A DNA stretch of 64,000 nt from Flavobacterium sp. (GTDB lineage Bacteria; Bacteroidota; Bacteroidia; Flavobacteriales; Flavobacteriaceae), in NCBI RefSeq assembly GCF_027484205.1, contig NZ_JAIXUB010000030.1, positions 1-64,000 of the forward strand. Reading direction: 5' to 3'. Every line of letters begins with the position of its first letter. Position 1 is the stretch's first letter. The notes below the pieces were generated by a model. It worked only from the letters and a program-made list of their open reading frames with translations. It ran no database searches and was not told the origin of the DNA. This document shows positions 20,008 through 29,843 of the stretch, one piece after another. Both the position numbers and the translations under genes were made by a program.

Positions 20008-20024
20008 GTATTGAATGTTTGATT

Positions 20025-20348
20025 TTAGTTTATTTTTTTTGATATAAAATTTGTTACTGCATATTGTAGCGTATAGCCTGCAAGTTTTTTGAAAATATTT
20101 GTGGATTCACCAACTAATAATTTTCTTGAAATGTATCCTGAAGCAATACTTGTGACTGAATTAATTAAATTAGTTTTAGTTTCCGGTGTATTGAAATCTT
20201 TCAAAGTTCTATTTAAAAGATTTACGGGTTTTACAGTTTCAATTAATGAATCAAATTGATTTTTAACGTCTTGAAATTCTTCTTTTTGTTTTTGTTCAAG
20301 AAGAGCAATAGCGTTATTAAGTTTTTGAGTTGGAGTCAGCACTTTCAT
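20025..20348 (-). CDS. Hypothetical protein
   Basis: 107 aa ORF in compact cluster; overlaps the upstream gene. Confidence 0.55.
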   Translation of the reverse strand: MKVLTPTQKLNNAIALLEQKQKEEFQDVKNQFDSLIETVKPVNLLNRTLKDFNTPETKTNLINSVTSIASGYISRKLLVGESTNIFKKLAGYTLQYAVTNFISKKIN

Positions 20349-20733
20349 GGTTTGAATATTTGTTGTTTTCTAAAACTTCATCTAAATCTATTTTATTCAA
20401 TAGTTTGATGATAATCATATTACTTAAAGGTGTTTTCATTAGCTTTTGTCTATTGTAGTGAACTAGAATGCCAACAATTAGATAAAAAGTGGAAACAATT
20501 AGAAACCCTAAATAATAATCATTGAGCAATTTTCCAATGAAAAGACCGACTCCAATATTTACAAAAAGAGTAAACATTGCAAAAATTATAAAAACCACAA
20601 TACTTGAAGTCAATGTAGAAAGAACGTCTGCCGATTTTTCTACCGCATTTAACTTGATAAGATCAATACTTGTGTTTGTGTATTTTTCTACCTTGTCAAA
20701 AAGTAAATCTTTATTTTTTGCAAATGTTTCCAT
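20317..20733 (-). CDS. Phage holin superfamily III-like (DUF1469) membrane protein
   Basis: Two TM hairpins, VEKSADVLSTLTSSIVVFIIFAMFTLFVNIGVGLFIGKLLNDYYLGF. Confidence 0.7.
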   Translation of the reverse strand: METFAKNKDLLFDKVEKYTNTSIDLIKLNAVEKSADVLSTLTSSIVVFIIFAMFTLFVNIGVGLFIGKLLNDYYLGFLIVSTFYLIVGILVHYNRQKLMKTPLSNMIIIKLLNKIDLDEVLENNKYSNHESADSNSKT

Positions 20734-20743
20734 ATTTTGTTAT

Positions 20744-21040
20744 TTATAAAATAGACTTATTGATGTCTTTTAAATTATCCAAATTTGCTTTTTCCTCTTT
20801 AATTTTTAGTTCAGCTTCAGCAATTAAATCTTCAGCTTCGTCTTTGAAGCCATCAACTGATTTTGAAATTTTTTCAGATAATTTTGAAAGTGAATCTTTA
20901 AAGTTTTCTTTTAAATCACTTCCTTTATCTGCAATTTTTTTTCTTGTATCGCTTCCTTTTGCTGGAGCAAATAAAACTCCTAAGGCAGCACCAACTGCAA
21001 CACCACCAAGGACACCTAATAATACATTGTTATTTTTCAT
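20744..21040 (-). CDS. YtxH-like protein
   Basis: LLGVLGGVAVGAALGVLFAPAKGSDTRKKIADKGSDLKENF. Confidence 0.85.
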   Translation of the reverse strand: MKNNNVLLGVLGGVAVGAALGVLFAPAKGSDTRKKIADKGSDLKENFKDSLSKLSEKISKSVDGFKDEAEDLIAEAELKIKEEKANLDNLKDINKSIL

Positions 21041-21058
21041 GATTTCTTTTTTTTAAAT

Positions 21059-21211
21059 TTATATTCCTTTTCCTTTAATCAATCTTAAAAGAATTGCTAT
21101 TACTGCGATTACTAATAAGATGTGTATAATGTTTCCTGCACTGTAAACAAAAAAGCCAAGTGCCCAAAGTATGACAAGAATTACTGCGATTGTATATAGT
21201 AGATTTTGCAT
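21059..21211 (-). CDS. Small lmo0937-like membrane protein (50 aa, absent from ORF track)
   Basis: Reading the complement: MQNLLYTIAVILVILWALGFFVYSAGNIIHILLVIAVIAILLRLIKGKGI*. Confidence 0.8.
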   Translation of the reverse strand: MQNLLYTIAVILVILWALGFFVYSAGNIIHILLVIAVIAILLRLIKGKGI

Positions 21212-21250
21212 GATAAAAGTTTTTTAAGTTTATAAAATGATTGTTACTAA

Positions 21251-21907
21251 TTAGAAATTGATTGTTGCATAAACACTCAGTGAACTATTTTTTCCTTCAG
21301 GAAACGTATAAGTTTGACCTAAAACAGTTCGTTCTTTACCAATGGTTTGAAGTCCATAGTTGTATCTTGCTCCAATTCCAAAACCATCAAAATCAATTCC
21401 TAATCCTGCAGCTAATCCATAATCAAACTTGTTTAAATCTTCGTTATCAATTTCTTCTTCAAAATCAAATGTTCCACCATTAGTCTCATTAGTAATTTTA
21501 GCATCAACTAAATAAGCAAAATATGGTCCGAAGTGAATGTTGAAATTATCTGTAATATTTGCCCTAAGCAATAAAGGAGTTTCGATGTAATTCAATCTGA
21601 ATTTTCCTGTTCCTGTTGCAAATGCATTGTCATAAGTAACTTCTGCACCTTTTGTTGAATAAAGCAATTCGGGTTGTAATGACAAACTAGATGATATTGG
21701 TAATTCTAAAAATATACCTGCGTTAAAACCTACTAATGCGTTTTCATCATCAACATCTTCTGTGTACATGTTTGACAAATTTATACCACCTTTAAAACCA
21801 AAAGTTGCTCCCGTTTTTGTTGATGATTCACTTTCTTGAGCATTTGTTGAAAATGATGTTCCTAATGCTAAAATTACTACTGTTGCGATTTTCTTTAAAT
21901 TTTTCAT
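21251..21907 (-). CDS. Outer membrane beta-barrel (porin-like/PorT-like) protein
   Basis: GATFGFKGGINLSNMYTED...LLYSTKGAEV...ETPLLLRANI. Confidence 0.82.
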   Translation of the reverse strand: MKNLKKIATVVILALGTSFSTNAQESESSTKTGATFGFKGGINLSNMYTEDVDDENALVGFNAGIFLELPISSSLSLQPELLYSTKGAEVTYDNAFATGTGKFRLNYIETPLLLRANITDNFNIHFGPYFAYLVDAKITNETNGGTFDFEEEIDNEDLNKFDYGLAAGLGIDFDGFGIGARYNYGLQTIGKERTVLGQTYTFPEGKNSSLSVYATINF

Positions 21908-21972
21908 AATTATTTTTTTTTAATTCTTACTTGATTAATAATTGTAACTTCTTTTTCTTTTTTAATATATTT

Positions 21973-22251
21973 TTATCTGTATTTTTCAATAATTTTTGAA
22001 CTTACTACATCATTAGTTGACATTAGTTTGATTGTTCTTTTAGCACTTTCTTCTGTATTAGTGTAGCCACTTGCAACACCATAAGAAGATTTAACTTCCC
22101 AAAAGAAAACTGGTTGTTTTGCATTATTTACAATTTCAATTCTTTTTTTCTCAGAAATTTTTAATGGTTCTTTTTCTTTACCTTTTTCTATATTATTTGC
22201 AAATGCGAATGAAGAAAGGATTAATGCTGTACTTAAAATAATTTTTTTCAT
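21973..22251 (-). CDS. Hypothetical secreted protein
   Basis: Signal peptide MKKIILSTALILSSFAFA; 92 aa. Confidence 0.6.
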   Translation of the reverse strand: MKKIILSTALILSSFAFANNIEKGKEKEPLKISEKKRIEIVNNAKQPVFFWEVKSSYGVASGYTNTEESAKRTIKLMSTNDVVSSKIIEKYR

Positions 22252-22287
22252 GATTATAAATTTTAATTTTTTTGTTTCTAATTTGAT

Positions 22288-22479
22288 GTTACAAAGTTCA
22301 GATGAATGTCATTGTTGTTTGTTACATCATTTTTTTTACTTGTTATAGAATTTCAATGTTGCATTTTTTTTGCTTGATAAAAACTTCACTTTTTTTATTG
22401 CTTTTCTACGTTACAAAGATGCGATGCTTGGTTAGGTTGCATGTTACATGATTTTTTCAAGTTGTTATAGAATTTCAAT
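22288..22479. repeat. Diverged ~122-bp tandem duplication upstream of the 92-aa gene
   Basis: GTTACAAAG at 22288/22410, TGTTACAT at 22320/22442, TTGTTATAGAATTTCAAT at 22340/22462; all offsets 122 bp. Confidence 0.8.
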
Positions 22480-22502
22480 TTGTATTAAATATGGGCATAA
22501 AA

Positions 22503-22530
22503 AAACCGCTTCTTTGAGAAAGCGGTTTTA
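22503..22530 (-). terminator. Terminator of histidine kinase operon
   Basis: AAAACCGCTT...AAGCGGTTTT. Confidence 0.75.
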
Positions 22531-22548
22531 AAAATGAGTTTGTTTATT

Positions 22549-24330
22549 TTAGGAGAATGGTAAATAGATTGTAAATTTAGCTCCAACGTTTTGTTCGCCT
22601 TCAGCAAAAATAAAACCTTTGTGATTATCCATAATTTTTTTGCAAATGGCTAAACCAATTCCGGTTCCGCTGTATTCGTCTTTATTGTGAAGTCTATTAA
22701 ATAGTAAAAATATTTTTTTTGAATATTGTGAATCAAACCCAATTCCATTGTCTGAAAATATAATTTTGTAATATTTAGATTGATCATTTACAGGAATTTC
22801 AATTTCATCAGATGCTTTGACTTCACTTACTTTTATATCAATTATTGGAGCAATGTTTTCTTTGCTATATTTCAATGAGTTATTAATTAAATTTGTAAAT
22901 AACTGTTGGATTTGAAATGGAATTACATTCAAATGTGGTAATGATTCGCTTGTTATTATTGCGTTTTTGTCTTCAATAATTTGGGTTAATTCATGTTTAG
23001 CATTTTCTAATAATTCGTTCAAACATGTTGGTTCAAAAACTTTTTCGGATTTATTAGTTCTAGAAAATTGTAATAAATCATCAATCAAGAGTCGCATTCG
23101 TTCTGAAGAATCTTGAATTTTTAGTAGATATTGCTGACCACTTTCCGAAACGGAATTCAAATCTTTATCAATTAATCTAGAAATAAAGGTTTGGATTTTT
23201 CTCAATGGTTCTTGTAAATCATGACTTGCTACATAGTTAAATGCTTGAAGTTCTTTATTATTAGCTTCAAGTTCTATGTTACGTTCTTCAATAGATTTAT
23301 TAGCCACAACTTCATCTGTAACATCACTTGTTGTTCCAATAAGGATTTTTTCTCCAGATTTATTAGTTACAGTTTTGCCATTTCCTCTCAAGTATCTCAA
23401 TTGTCCATCAGCACGAATAATTCTATACGTAAACGGAATTAGTTTATCTTGGTTGACCATATTGGAAGAAACATCTTGAACATACTGTAAATCTTCAGGA
23501 TGAATGTATTTTAAAAAGTCTTCGAGCGATGCTTTGAAAGAATAAGGTTTGACTCCAAGTAATCGGTATTCATTTTCCGAAAAAGTATATTCGTTAGTTT
23601 CTAAATTCAAAAACCATGTACCGTATTCTCCTATTTGTTCGGCTAGATTATTGGATTCATTATTTAATGCTAATTGTTCATTGTTTAGTCGGGTTTCCTC
23701 TAAATCTCTGCTAATTTTCACAAAAGCTAAACTTATTATAGCAATAGTTGTAAATAGTGTTATGTAAATAACTGTTGGAGTTGAATCTGTTAAGGAATCA
23801 TTTTTTTCATCTCTAACAATTAATAGCTTTTTTTCAAGTAAAAGCATTTCATTAATTACATTAGATAAGCGCTCCATCACTTTTTTTCCTTGAAGAAGGT
23901 TACTTTTTATATTATTTCTTGATAATGTTTTATAATTTTTTAAAGCATAATCAACTATTTTAAATTTTTCTGTTATTAATTTTTCTGCTTTTTTTATAAG
24001 ATAAAGTTGTTTAGGATTATCCTTTGTTAGTTCTTTTAAATTTTTAATATTATGCTTGATAATTGATTTTGAAAATTTAATTTGAGAAGGTAGTTTATCG
24101 TTATTAGTCAATAAAAAATTTCTTCTTTCAATTTCTAAATCTTTGATATTTGTATATAATTGCTCAATTTCAACAGTAACTTTATAAGAATGCGCTACCA
24201 TGTCTGATGATTTTGTAATAGATTCCACATGACGATAAGTCAATGCCGATACAAAGAGCATAATAAAAATAGCAAGAACAAATACTATTCTTAAAAAAAG
24301 AGGAGATTTATGTACAGACAAGATTTTCAT
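22549..24330 (-). CDS. CHASE3-PAS sensor histidine kinase
   Basis: N-terminal TM, CHASE3-like helices, PAS, H-box FNYVASHDLQEPLRKIQ, G2 box GTGIGLAICKKIM. Confidence 0.9.
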   Translation of the reverse strand: MKILSVHKSPLFLRIVFVLAIFIMLFVSALTYRHVESITKSSDMVAHSYKVTVEIEQLYTNIKDLEIERRNFLLTNNDKLPSQIKFSKSIIKHNIKNLKELTKDNPKQLYLIKKAEKLITEKFKIVDYALKNYKTLSRNNIKSNLLQGKKVMERLSNVINEMLLLEKKLLIVRDEKNDSLTDSTPTVIYITLFTTIAIISLAFVKISRDLEETRLNNEQLALNNESNNLAEQIGEYGTWFLNLETNEYTFSENEYRLLGVKPYSFKASLEDFLKYIHPEDLQYVQDVSSNMVNQDKLIPFTYRIIRADGQLRYLRGNGKTVTNKSGEKILIGTTSDVTDEVVANKSIEERNIELEANNKELQAFNYVASHDLQEPLRKIQTFISRLIDKDLNSVSESGQQYLLKIQDSSERMRLLIDDLLQFSRTNKSEKVFEPTCLNELLENAKHELTQIIEDKNAIITSESLPHLNVIPFQIQQLFTNLINNSLKYSKENIAPIIDIKVSEVKASDEIEIPVNDQSKYYKIIFSDNGIGFDSQYSKKIFLLFNRLHNKDEYSGTGIGLAICKKIMDNHKGFIFAEGEQNVGAKFTIYLPFS

Positions 24331-24332
24331 AA

Positions 24333-24785
24333 CTACATTCTAAGTAAAAAGTTGTCTTTGTTTAATCCCGATGTGTGGTATTGCCAGTTGATCGTAACGA
24401 CATCAGATAGCACTTTTTTTAGAGTATTAAAATCATTTGGTTTTTTAATATAAATATTAGCACCATTAATAAATGTTTCCTCAATATGTTCTTCTGAAGA
24501 TGAGGTAGAATAAATAGCTATAGCAATATCATCAAAACGTTTGTCAGCTTTTATTTCGTGAAGACATTCAATACCATTTTTTTTAGGCATATTCAAATCT
24601 AAAAAAAGAACATTAGGCAAAATAGCGTTTTCTTTTTTTAAATAATTCATCAACTCAACACCATCATTATAAGTTTGCACTTTTGTATTTATTTTTAGTT
24701 CATCAAAAGCATCAGTAAAAAACATTCTATCGTCTTCATCATCATCTGCAAGGATAATATGGATATAATCTTTTTCCATTGTCAA
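24333..24785 (-). CDS. Single-domain response regulator (Rcp1-like)
   Basis: IILADDDEDDRMFF, LFLDLNMPKKNGIECL, IYSTSSSEEHIE, YIKKPNDF. Confidence 0.9.
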   Translation of the reverse strand: MTMEKDYIHIILADDDEDDRMFFTDAFDELKINTKVQTYNDGVELMNYLKKENAILPNVLFLDLNMPKKNGIECLHEIKADKRFDDIAIAIYSTSSSEEHIEETFINGANIYIKKPNDFNTLKKVLSDVVTINWQYHTSGLNKDNFLLRM

Positions 24786-24800
24786 TTAATTTTAGTTTGG

Positions 24801-25352
24801 TTATAAGTTTTTTTCTCTTCGTTTAGTAATTATTCGCTGAAAAGCCGAAGGTGTTATTCCGGTTGTATTTTTGAATTGTGTACTCAAATGAGCAACACTA
24901 GAATAATTTAATCGAAATGCGATTTCGGTTAAAGATAACTTATTATTAAGAATAAGTTGTTTGGCAAATTCAATTTTCTGAATAATAACATAATTCTCAA
25001 TAGAAGTATAAGTAATATCAGAAAATAAATTAGATAAATAGCCATAACTATGATTCAGTTTTTCAGCTAAATAGACCGATACTTTTACATTAGGAACTTC
25101 TTCGCCATAAACCATTTCATGAATAACATCTTTAATTTTTTGAACTTGTGCACTCTTTTGATTTTCAATAATGGTAATTCCATAAGAGGCAAATTCATTT
25201 CTTAATTCTTCAATCTTTTCCTCAGGAACATTTTCATAAAATTCAATTTCACCAAAACCATGAATAGCAAATTGGTATCCAAAATTAGATAATTTATCCT
25301 CAAGAATTTTTTTGGTTAACTGATTGTAATCAAATTTTAAAAATGCTTTCAT
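24801..25352 (-). CDS. AraC-type HTH regulator with short N-terminal domain
   Basis: C-terminal LSLTEIAFRLNYSSVAHLSTQFKNTTGITPSAFQR. Confidence 0.88.
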   Translation of the reverse strand: MKAFLKFDYNQLTKKILEDKLSNFGYQFAIHGFGEIEFYENVPEEKIEELRNEFASYGITIIENQKSAQVQKIKDVIHEMVYGEEVPNVKVSVYLAEKLNHSYGYLSNLFSDITYTSIENYVIIQKIEFAKQLILNNKLSLTEIAFRLNYSSVAHLSTQFKNTTGITPSAFQRIITKRREKNL

Positions 25353-25371
25353 AAAATTGTTTTTTTAAGAA

Positions 25372-26487
25372 TTAAGCCTTGTTTTTTCTAATTTCTTGCC
25401 ATTTTTTTAACCTAAGACGAGCGATACTTTTTATTTGGTCTTCACTTGGTTCACCGAGCACAAATCCGTAGGGTTCAAGACTTGGAATTGCATCAAATAA
25501 AATCTTCAAACTTGCCACTATAGGTAATGCTAAAATCATTCCTGATGTTCCCCAAAGCATTGAAAAAGCAATGATGGAAATAATGGCTACTAAGGCATTT
25601 ATACTTACTTTCGAACCTGTAATTTTTGGCGTAATAAAATTTCCTTCGATAAATTGGATGAAGGCAAACAATCCGATCACGGCTACAGAGTACATCGCTG
25701 AATCTTTTGTTACAAGGGCAATGGTTGCAGGAATTAAAGAACCAATGATTATTCCAACATAAGGAATTAGTAGAAGTAAAGCTGCTAAAAATCCATAAAA
25801 GAAAGGATTTTCTATTCCTAAAATCAATAACCCGAGACTATTTAAAAGACCAACAATTCCCATTACGGTAAACAAACCAACTAGATAATTTTGCTGTACT
25901 TTATATAATTTTTGAATTAACAATTTCACTTTTGTATTGTCATCACCTTTGCAAAACACTTTGTAAACAAAAATTTGAAAAAACTTTCTATAAAACAAAA
26001 AGAAAAACATATAAAGAGGAATCAAAATAATATCACTCAAAATACCTCCAGATGCTCCTAAAAAGCTAATTATATTTGAAAAATTTTCTTTTAAAGTTTT
26101 TCCAAAATCAAAATTACCACTGGTAAAATCTTTTCTATTGATGCCAAAATCATTTTCAATTTGTGAAATGTGTTTGTTATAAATTTGTTCTAATCTAACT
26201 GCGTACATATCACTTTTGCTTACAATTTCTGAAATTTGAATTCCAATGAATGTAAACAAAAGTCCAATTACAACAATCATAACTAAAATAGCTGTCAAGG
26301 CAGAAAAGACTCTCTTAAATCTGAGTTTTCGTTCTAAAAATTTCACTAAAGGAAAAATAGAAATACTCAAAATAATAGCAAATAATATTGGAATTAGTAA
26401 GGATTGAAGTACATACAATACAAATACTAATAAAACAATAAAGAGCAAATTATTTGCATAAGTAGGAGAATTTGTTTGTTTATTCAT
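25372..26487 (-). CDS. AI-2E (YdiK/PerM-type) family transporter
   Basis: Multi-TM; LIPYVGIIIGSLIPATIAL, GNFITPKITGSKVSINAL. Confidence 0.9.
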   Translation of the reverse strand: MNKQTNSPTYANNLLFIVLLVFVLYVLQSLLIPILFAIILSISIFPLVKFLERKLRFKRVFSALTAILVMIVVIGLLFTFIGIQISEIVSKSDMYAVRLEQIYNKHISQIENDFGINRKDFTSGNFDFGKTLKENFSNIISFLGASGGILSDIILIPLYMFFFLFYRKFFQIFVYKVFCKGDDNTKVKLLIQKLYKVQQNYLVGLFTVMGIVGLLNSLGLLILGIENPFFYGFLAALLLLIPYVGIIIGSLIPATIALVTKDSAMYSVAVIGLFAFIQFIEGNFITPKITGSKVSINALVAIISIIAFSMLWGTSGMILALPIVASLKILFDAIPSLEPYGFVLGEPSEDQIKSIARLRLKKWQEIRKNKA

Positions 26488-26630
26488 GTTTTTAATGGCT
26501 AATTTATGGATTTATTCTTTACAAAAATAGATTTTAGATTCGTACTGTGGTTATAAAATTTTCAAATAAATTTATATAATTATAAAAAAATGGGTTTGTT
26601 GTTGTAATTTTGGCAAACAACTAAATTACA

Positions 26631-27449
26631 ATGACAACACAACAATTAATTGAACAAATTCAACTTAAAAAATCTTTTTTGTGCATAGGACTAGACGTTG
26701 ATTTGACTAAAATCCCACACTTTTTATTAGAACTTGAAGATCCCATTTTTGAATTCAATAAAGCGATAATTGATGCTACACATGATTTGTGTGTTTCATA
26801 TAAACCAAATACTGCTTTTTATGAAGCTTATGGTATAAAAGGTTGGCAATCATTGCAAAAAACGATTAATTATATCAACAAAAATTATCCTGATATTTTT
26901 ACAATTGCCGATGCTAAACGTGGTGATATTGGAAATACATCAACTATGTATGCCAAAGCTTTTTTTGAAGATTTAAATTTCGATTCGGTTACTGTTGCTC
27001 CATACATGGGAAAAGATTCTGTAGAGCCATTTCTTGCTTTTGAAAACAAACATACTATAATGTTAGCATTGACCTCTAACGAAGGTGCTTTTGATTTTCA
27101 AACAAAAAATTGTGAAGGAACAGAATTGTATAAAACAGTAATTGAAACATCAAAATCTTGGAAAAACGCGGATAATCTAATGTATGTTGTAGGAGCAACT
27201 AAAGCAGAATATTTTACAGAAATTAGAAAAATAATTCCAAATAGTTTTCTTTTAGTGCCAGGAGTTGGCGCACAAGGAGGAAGTTTGCAAGAGGTTTGTA
27301 AATATGGAATGAGCGAAAACATTGGTTTGTTAATCAATTCCTCAAGAGCCATAATTTATGCATCAAATAGAAACGATTTCGCGCAAAAAGCAAGAGAAGA
27401 AGCTTTAAAAATGCAAATTGAAATGGAAGATATTTTAAAAAATAGATAG
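26631..27449 (+). CDS. pyrF: Orotidine-5'-phosphate decarboxylase
   Basis: [45 protein letters not shown]. Confidence 0.93.
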   Translation: MTTQQLIEQIQLKKSFLCIGLDVDLTKIPHFLLELEDPIFEFNKAIIDATHDLCVSYKPNTAFYEAYGIKGWQSLQKTINYINKNYPDIFTIADAKRGDIGNTSTMYAKAFFEDLNFDSVTVAPYMGKDSVEPFLAFENKHTIMLALTSNEGAFDFQTKNCEGTELYKTVIETSKSWKNADNLMYVVGATKAEYFTEIRKIIPNSFLLVPGVGAQGGSLQEVCKYGMSENIGLLINSSRAIIYASNRNDFAQKAREEALKMQIEMEDILKNR

Positions 27450-27450
27450 T

Positions 27451-27957
27451 ATGACCAAACGTGATTTTTTTAGAATTTTGATTAAAATATTTGGATTGTA
27501 TTCTTTGGTTTTATCAATTTTTACTGTGATTCCACAAAATATTTCAAATATATTATATCAGTTTGATATCATGATTTTGTTAATTATCTTGGCTTCAACA
27601 TTGATTTCTGTAGGATTGTTTTTGATTTTACTTTTTAAAACAGATTTTATAATTGACAAACTAAAATTAGATAAAGGTTTTGATGATATTCAAATAAATT
27701 TTGGAAATTTAACTAATGAATCGATATTAAAATTAGCAATTTTTATTATCGGAGGATTTTTAATAATTGATTATACACCTTCGTTATTGTTTGATTTAGT
27801 TAATGCATTTAAAAATAAAGCAACTTTTTCGACGATTGAAGGAAGTTCAATTGATTATTTTCAAATTTTTGTTAGTTTGATAAACATAGTAATTGGATAT
27901 TTATTCATCACTAATTATAAAAGTATTTCTAAATTTTTAGATAAAAAACAATCTTGA
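27451..27957 (+). CDS. Hypothetical membrane protein
   Basis: Four TM segments; adjacent to pyrF. Confidence 0.55.
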   Translation: MTKRDFFRILIKIFGLYSLVLSIFTVIPQNISNILYQFDIMILLIILASTLISVGLFLILLFKTDFIIDKLKLDKGFDDIQINFGNLTNESILKLAIFIIGGFLIIDYTPSLLFDLVNAFKNKATFSTIEGSSIDYFQIFVSLINIVIGYLFITNYKSISKFLDKKQS

Positions 27958-28736
27958 TTTCCTATACAATATATAACAATGAAGATTCTGACCAATGGGT
28001 AACTTTTGTGCATGGCGCAGGTGGAAGTTCTTCAATTTGGTATAAGCAAATAAGAGAATTTCAGAAGTATTTTAATGTATTGTTATTGGATTTAAGAGGT
28101 CATGGCGATTCAACATCTCAAATAAAAAAAGCATTTAAGCAAAAGTACACTTTCAAGTCAATTGCCAATGATGTTTTAGAAGTGTTAGATTATCTGCAAA
28201 TTAAGACTTCTCACTTTGTTGGAATTTCATTAGGAACTATTATCATTCGACAATTAGCAGAAATGCATCCCGATAGAGTAAAAAGTATGATTATGGGTGG
28301 TGCAATTTTGAAAATGAATTTCCGTTCTCAAATACTTATGCGATTAGGAAATATATTTAAATACGTTTTACCATATTTGATTTTGTATAAGTTTTTTGCG
28401 TTTGTGATAATGCCAAATAAAAATCATAAGCAATCGAGGCTATTATTCATCAATGAAGCCAAAAAATTGTACCAAAAAGAGTTTGTTAGATGGTTCAAAC
28501 TCACTGCCGAAATAAATCCTGTTTTAAAATGGTTCCGTCAGCAAGAACTCAATATTCCAACGTTTTATGTAATGGGCGAAGAAGATTATATGTTTTTGCC
28601 ATCTGTGAGAAAAGTGGTTGAAAAACACTATAAAACATCCAAACTATTTGTTATTGAGAAATGTGGTCATGTTGTAAACGTCGAACAATCAACTATTTTT
28701 AATAAGGAAGTGATTATGTTTATTCAAAATCACTAA
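27954..28736 (+). CDS. Alpha/beta hydrolase (TTG start likely)
   Basis: VTFVHGAGGSSSIW, LDLRGHGDS, GISLGTIIIRQLA, CGHVVNVEQ. Confidence 0.88.
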   Translation: MISYTIYNNEDSDQWVTFVHGAGGSSSIWYKQIREFQKYFNVLLLDLRGHGDSTSQIKKAFKQKYTFKSIANDVLEVLDYLQIKTSHFVGISLGTIIIRQLAEMHPDRVKSMIMGGAILKMNFRSQILMRLGNIFKYVLPYLILYKFFAFVIMPNKNHKQSRLLFINEAKKLYQKEFVRWFKLTAEINPVLKWFRQQELNIPTFYVMGEEDYMFLPSVRKVVEKHYKTSKLFVIEKCGHVVNVEQSTIFNKEVIMFIQNH

Positions 28737-28894
28737 TAAAAAAAATGCCAATGCTTTTTCAAACACTGGCAATTCTTTAAACTAACCTAACCAAACAAAA
28801 TAATAAATCTCAAATTTATTACACTGCAAATGTCAGAAATATTTAGTAGTCAATATGTTAAGAGAATGTTATTCTTGTGTTATTGATTATTAAA

Positions 28895-29611
28895 TTATTT
28901 TTTATCCTGTAAAGCAAAAACTTTTTTTAATAAATCAGAAGTTCTTGAATTTAAGTCGGTTCTAATATTTTTTTCTTCAACAGCAACCATTTTGAAAACG
29001 CCTTCCATTGCTTTATTTGTTGTGTAATCTGTTAAATCAGGATTAACTTTTTTTACCAAAGGGATTGCGTTATATTTATTGATAATATTTGTCCAAACTT
29101 TATCAGCTCCAACTTTTGAAAACGAATTTTTAATAACAGGGTTAAATTTTGCATACAAAGCAGTTGACGTTGAACTTTGTAGATAAGTTGTTGCAGCACT
29201 TTCATTTCCCATTAAAATATTTTTAGCGTCATTAAAAGTCATTCCTTTTATGGCATCAACAAATATTGGAGTAGCTTCTTTTACAGCGTCTTCAGCAGTT
29301 CTATTAATAGCTTTTAAACCTTCATCCGCAAGGCTTCCTAGTCCAATTTTTCTTAATCCTGTATCCACTTTTTGTAATTCTTCTGGTAAGAGAATTTTAA
29401 CCATTTGATTTTTATAAAAACCATCAGTGGCAGTCAATTTTGAAACTTGTTTTGTAATTCCATTGTTCAAGGCTTCTTTTAAACCTCCAGCAATATCTAA
29501 AGAACCATTTGTTTGATCTAAAATACCTGGTAATTGATTCGCAATTTGTTGCATTTCAGAACAACTTGATATTATCAATCCAGTAAATAAAAGTAAAATC
29601 GTTTTTTTCAT
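28895..29611 (-). CDS. DUF4197-like lipoprotein
   Basis: Lipobox LIISSC; GLKEALNNGITKQVSKLTATDGFYKN, TDYTTNKAMEGVFKMVAVEEKNIR. Confidence 0.85.
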   Translation of the reverse strand: MKKTILLLFTGLIISSCSEMQQIANQLPGILDQTNGSLDIAGGLKEALNNGITKQVSKLTATDGFYKNQMVKILLPEELQKVDTGLRKIGLGSLADEGLKAINRTAEDAVKEATPIFVDAIKGMTFNDAKNILMGNESAATTYLQSSTSTALYAKFNPVIKNSFSKVGADKVWTNIINKYNAIPLVKKVNPDLTDYTTNKAMEGVFKMVAVEEKNIRTDLNSRTSDLLKKVFALQDKK

Positions 29612-29843
29612 AAATATTTTGTTTTCTTTTTTCTAAACAAATATAATGCCTCAAAATTATTACACCTTTAAAAATAAGTTAATAATCAAATTTTTTTTAT
29701 CTGTGTCTTGATTTTTAACTAGTTAAATAGAATTAAGTCGACAAATTTCTACAGTTTCTTTTTTAATATTTTCTGATTAATAAAATCGTATAAAAATTAT
29801 TAAATTCGTAAATTGCGCTCTTAAAATTGATTAAAAATTACCA

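Noticed and set aside
20317-21040. Prophage remnant suggested by holin-like gene
   Set aside because: DUF1469/holin-III plus YtxH is a common chromosomal stress-gene pairing; no phage structural, integrase or lysis genes nearby
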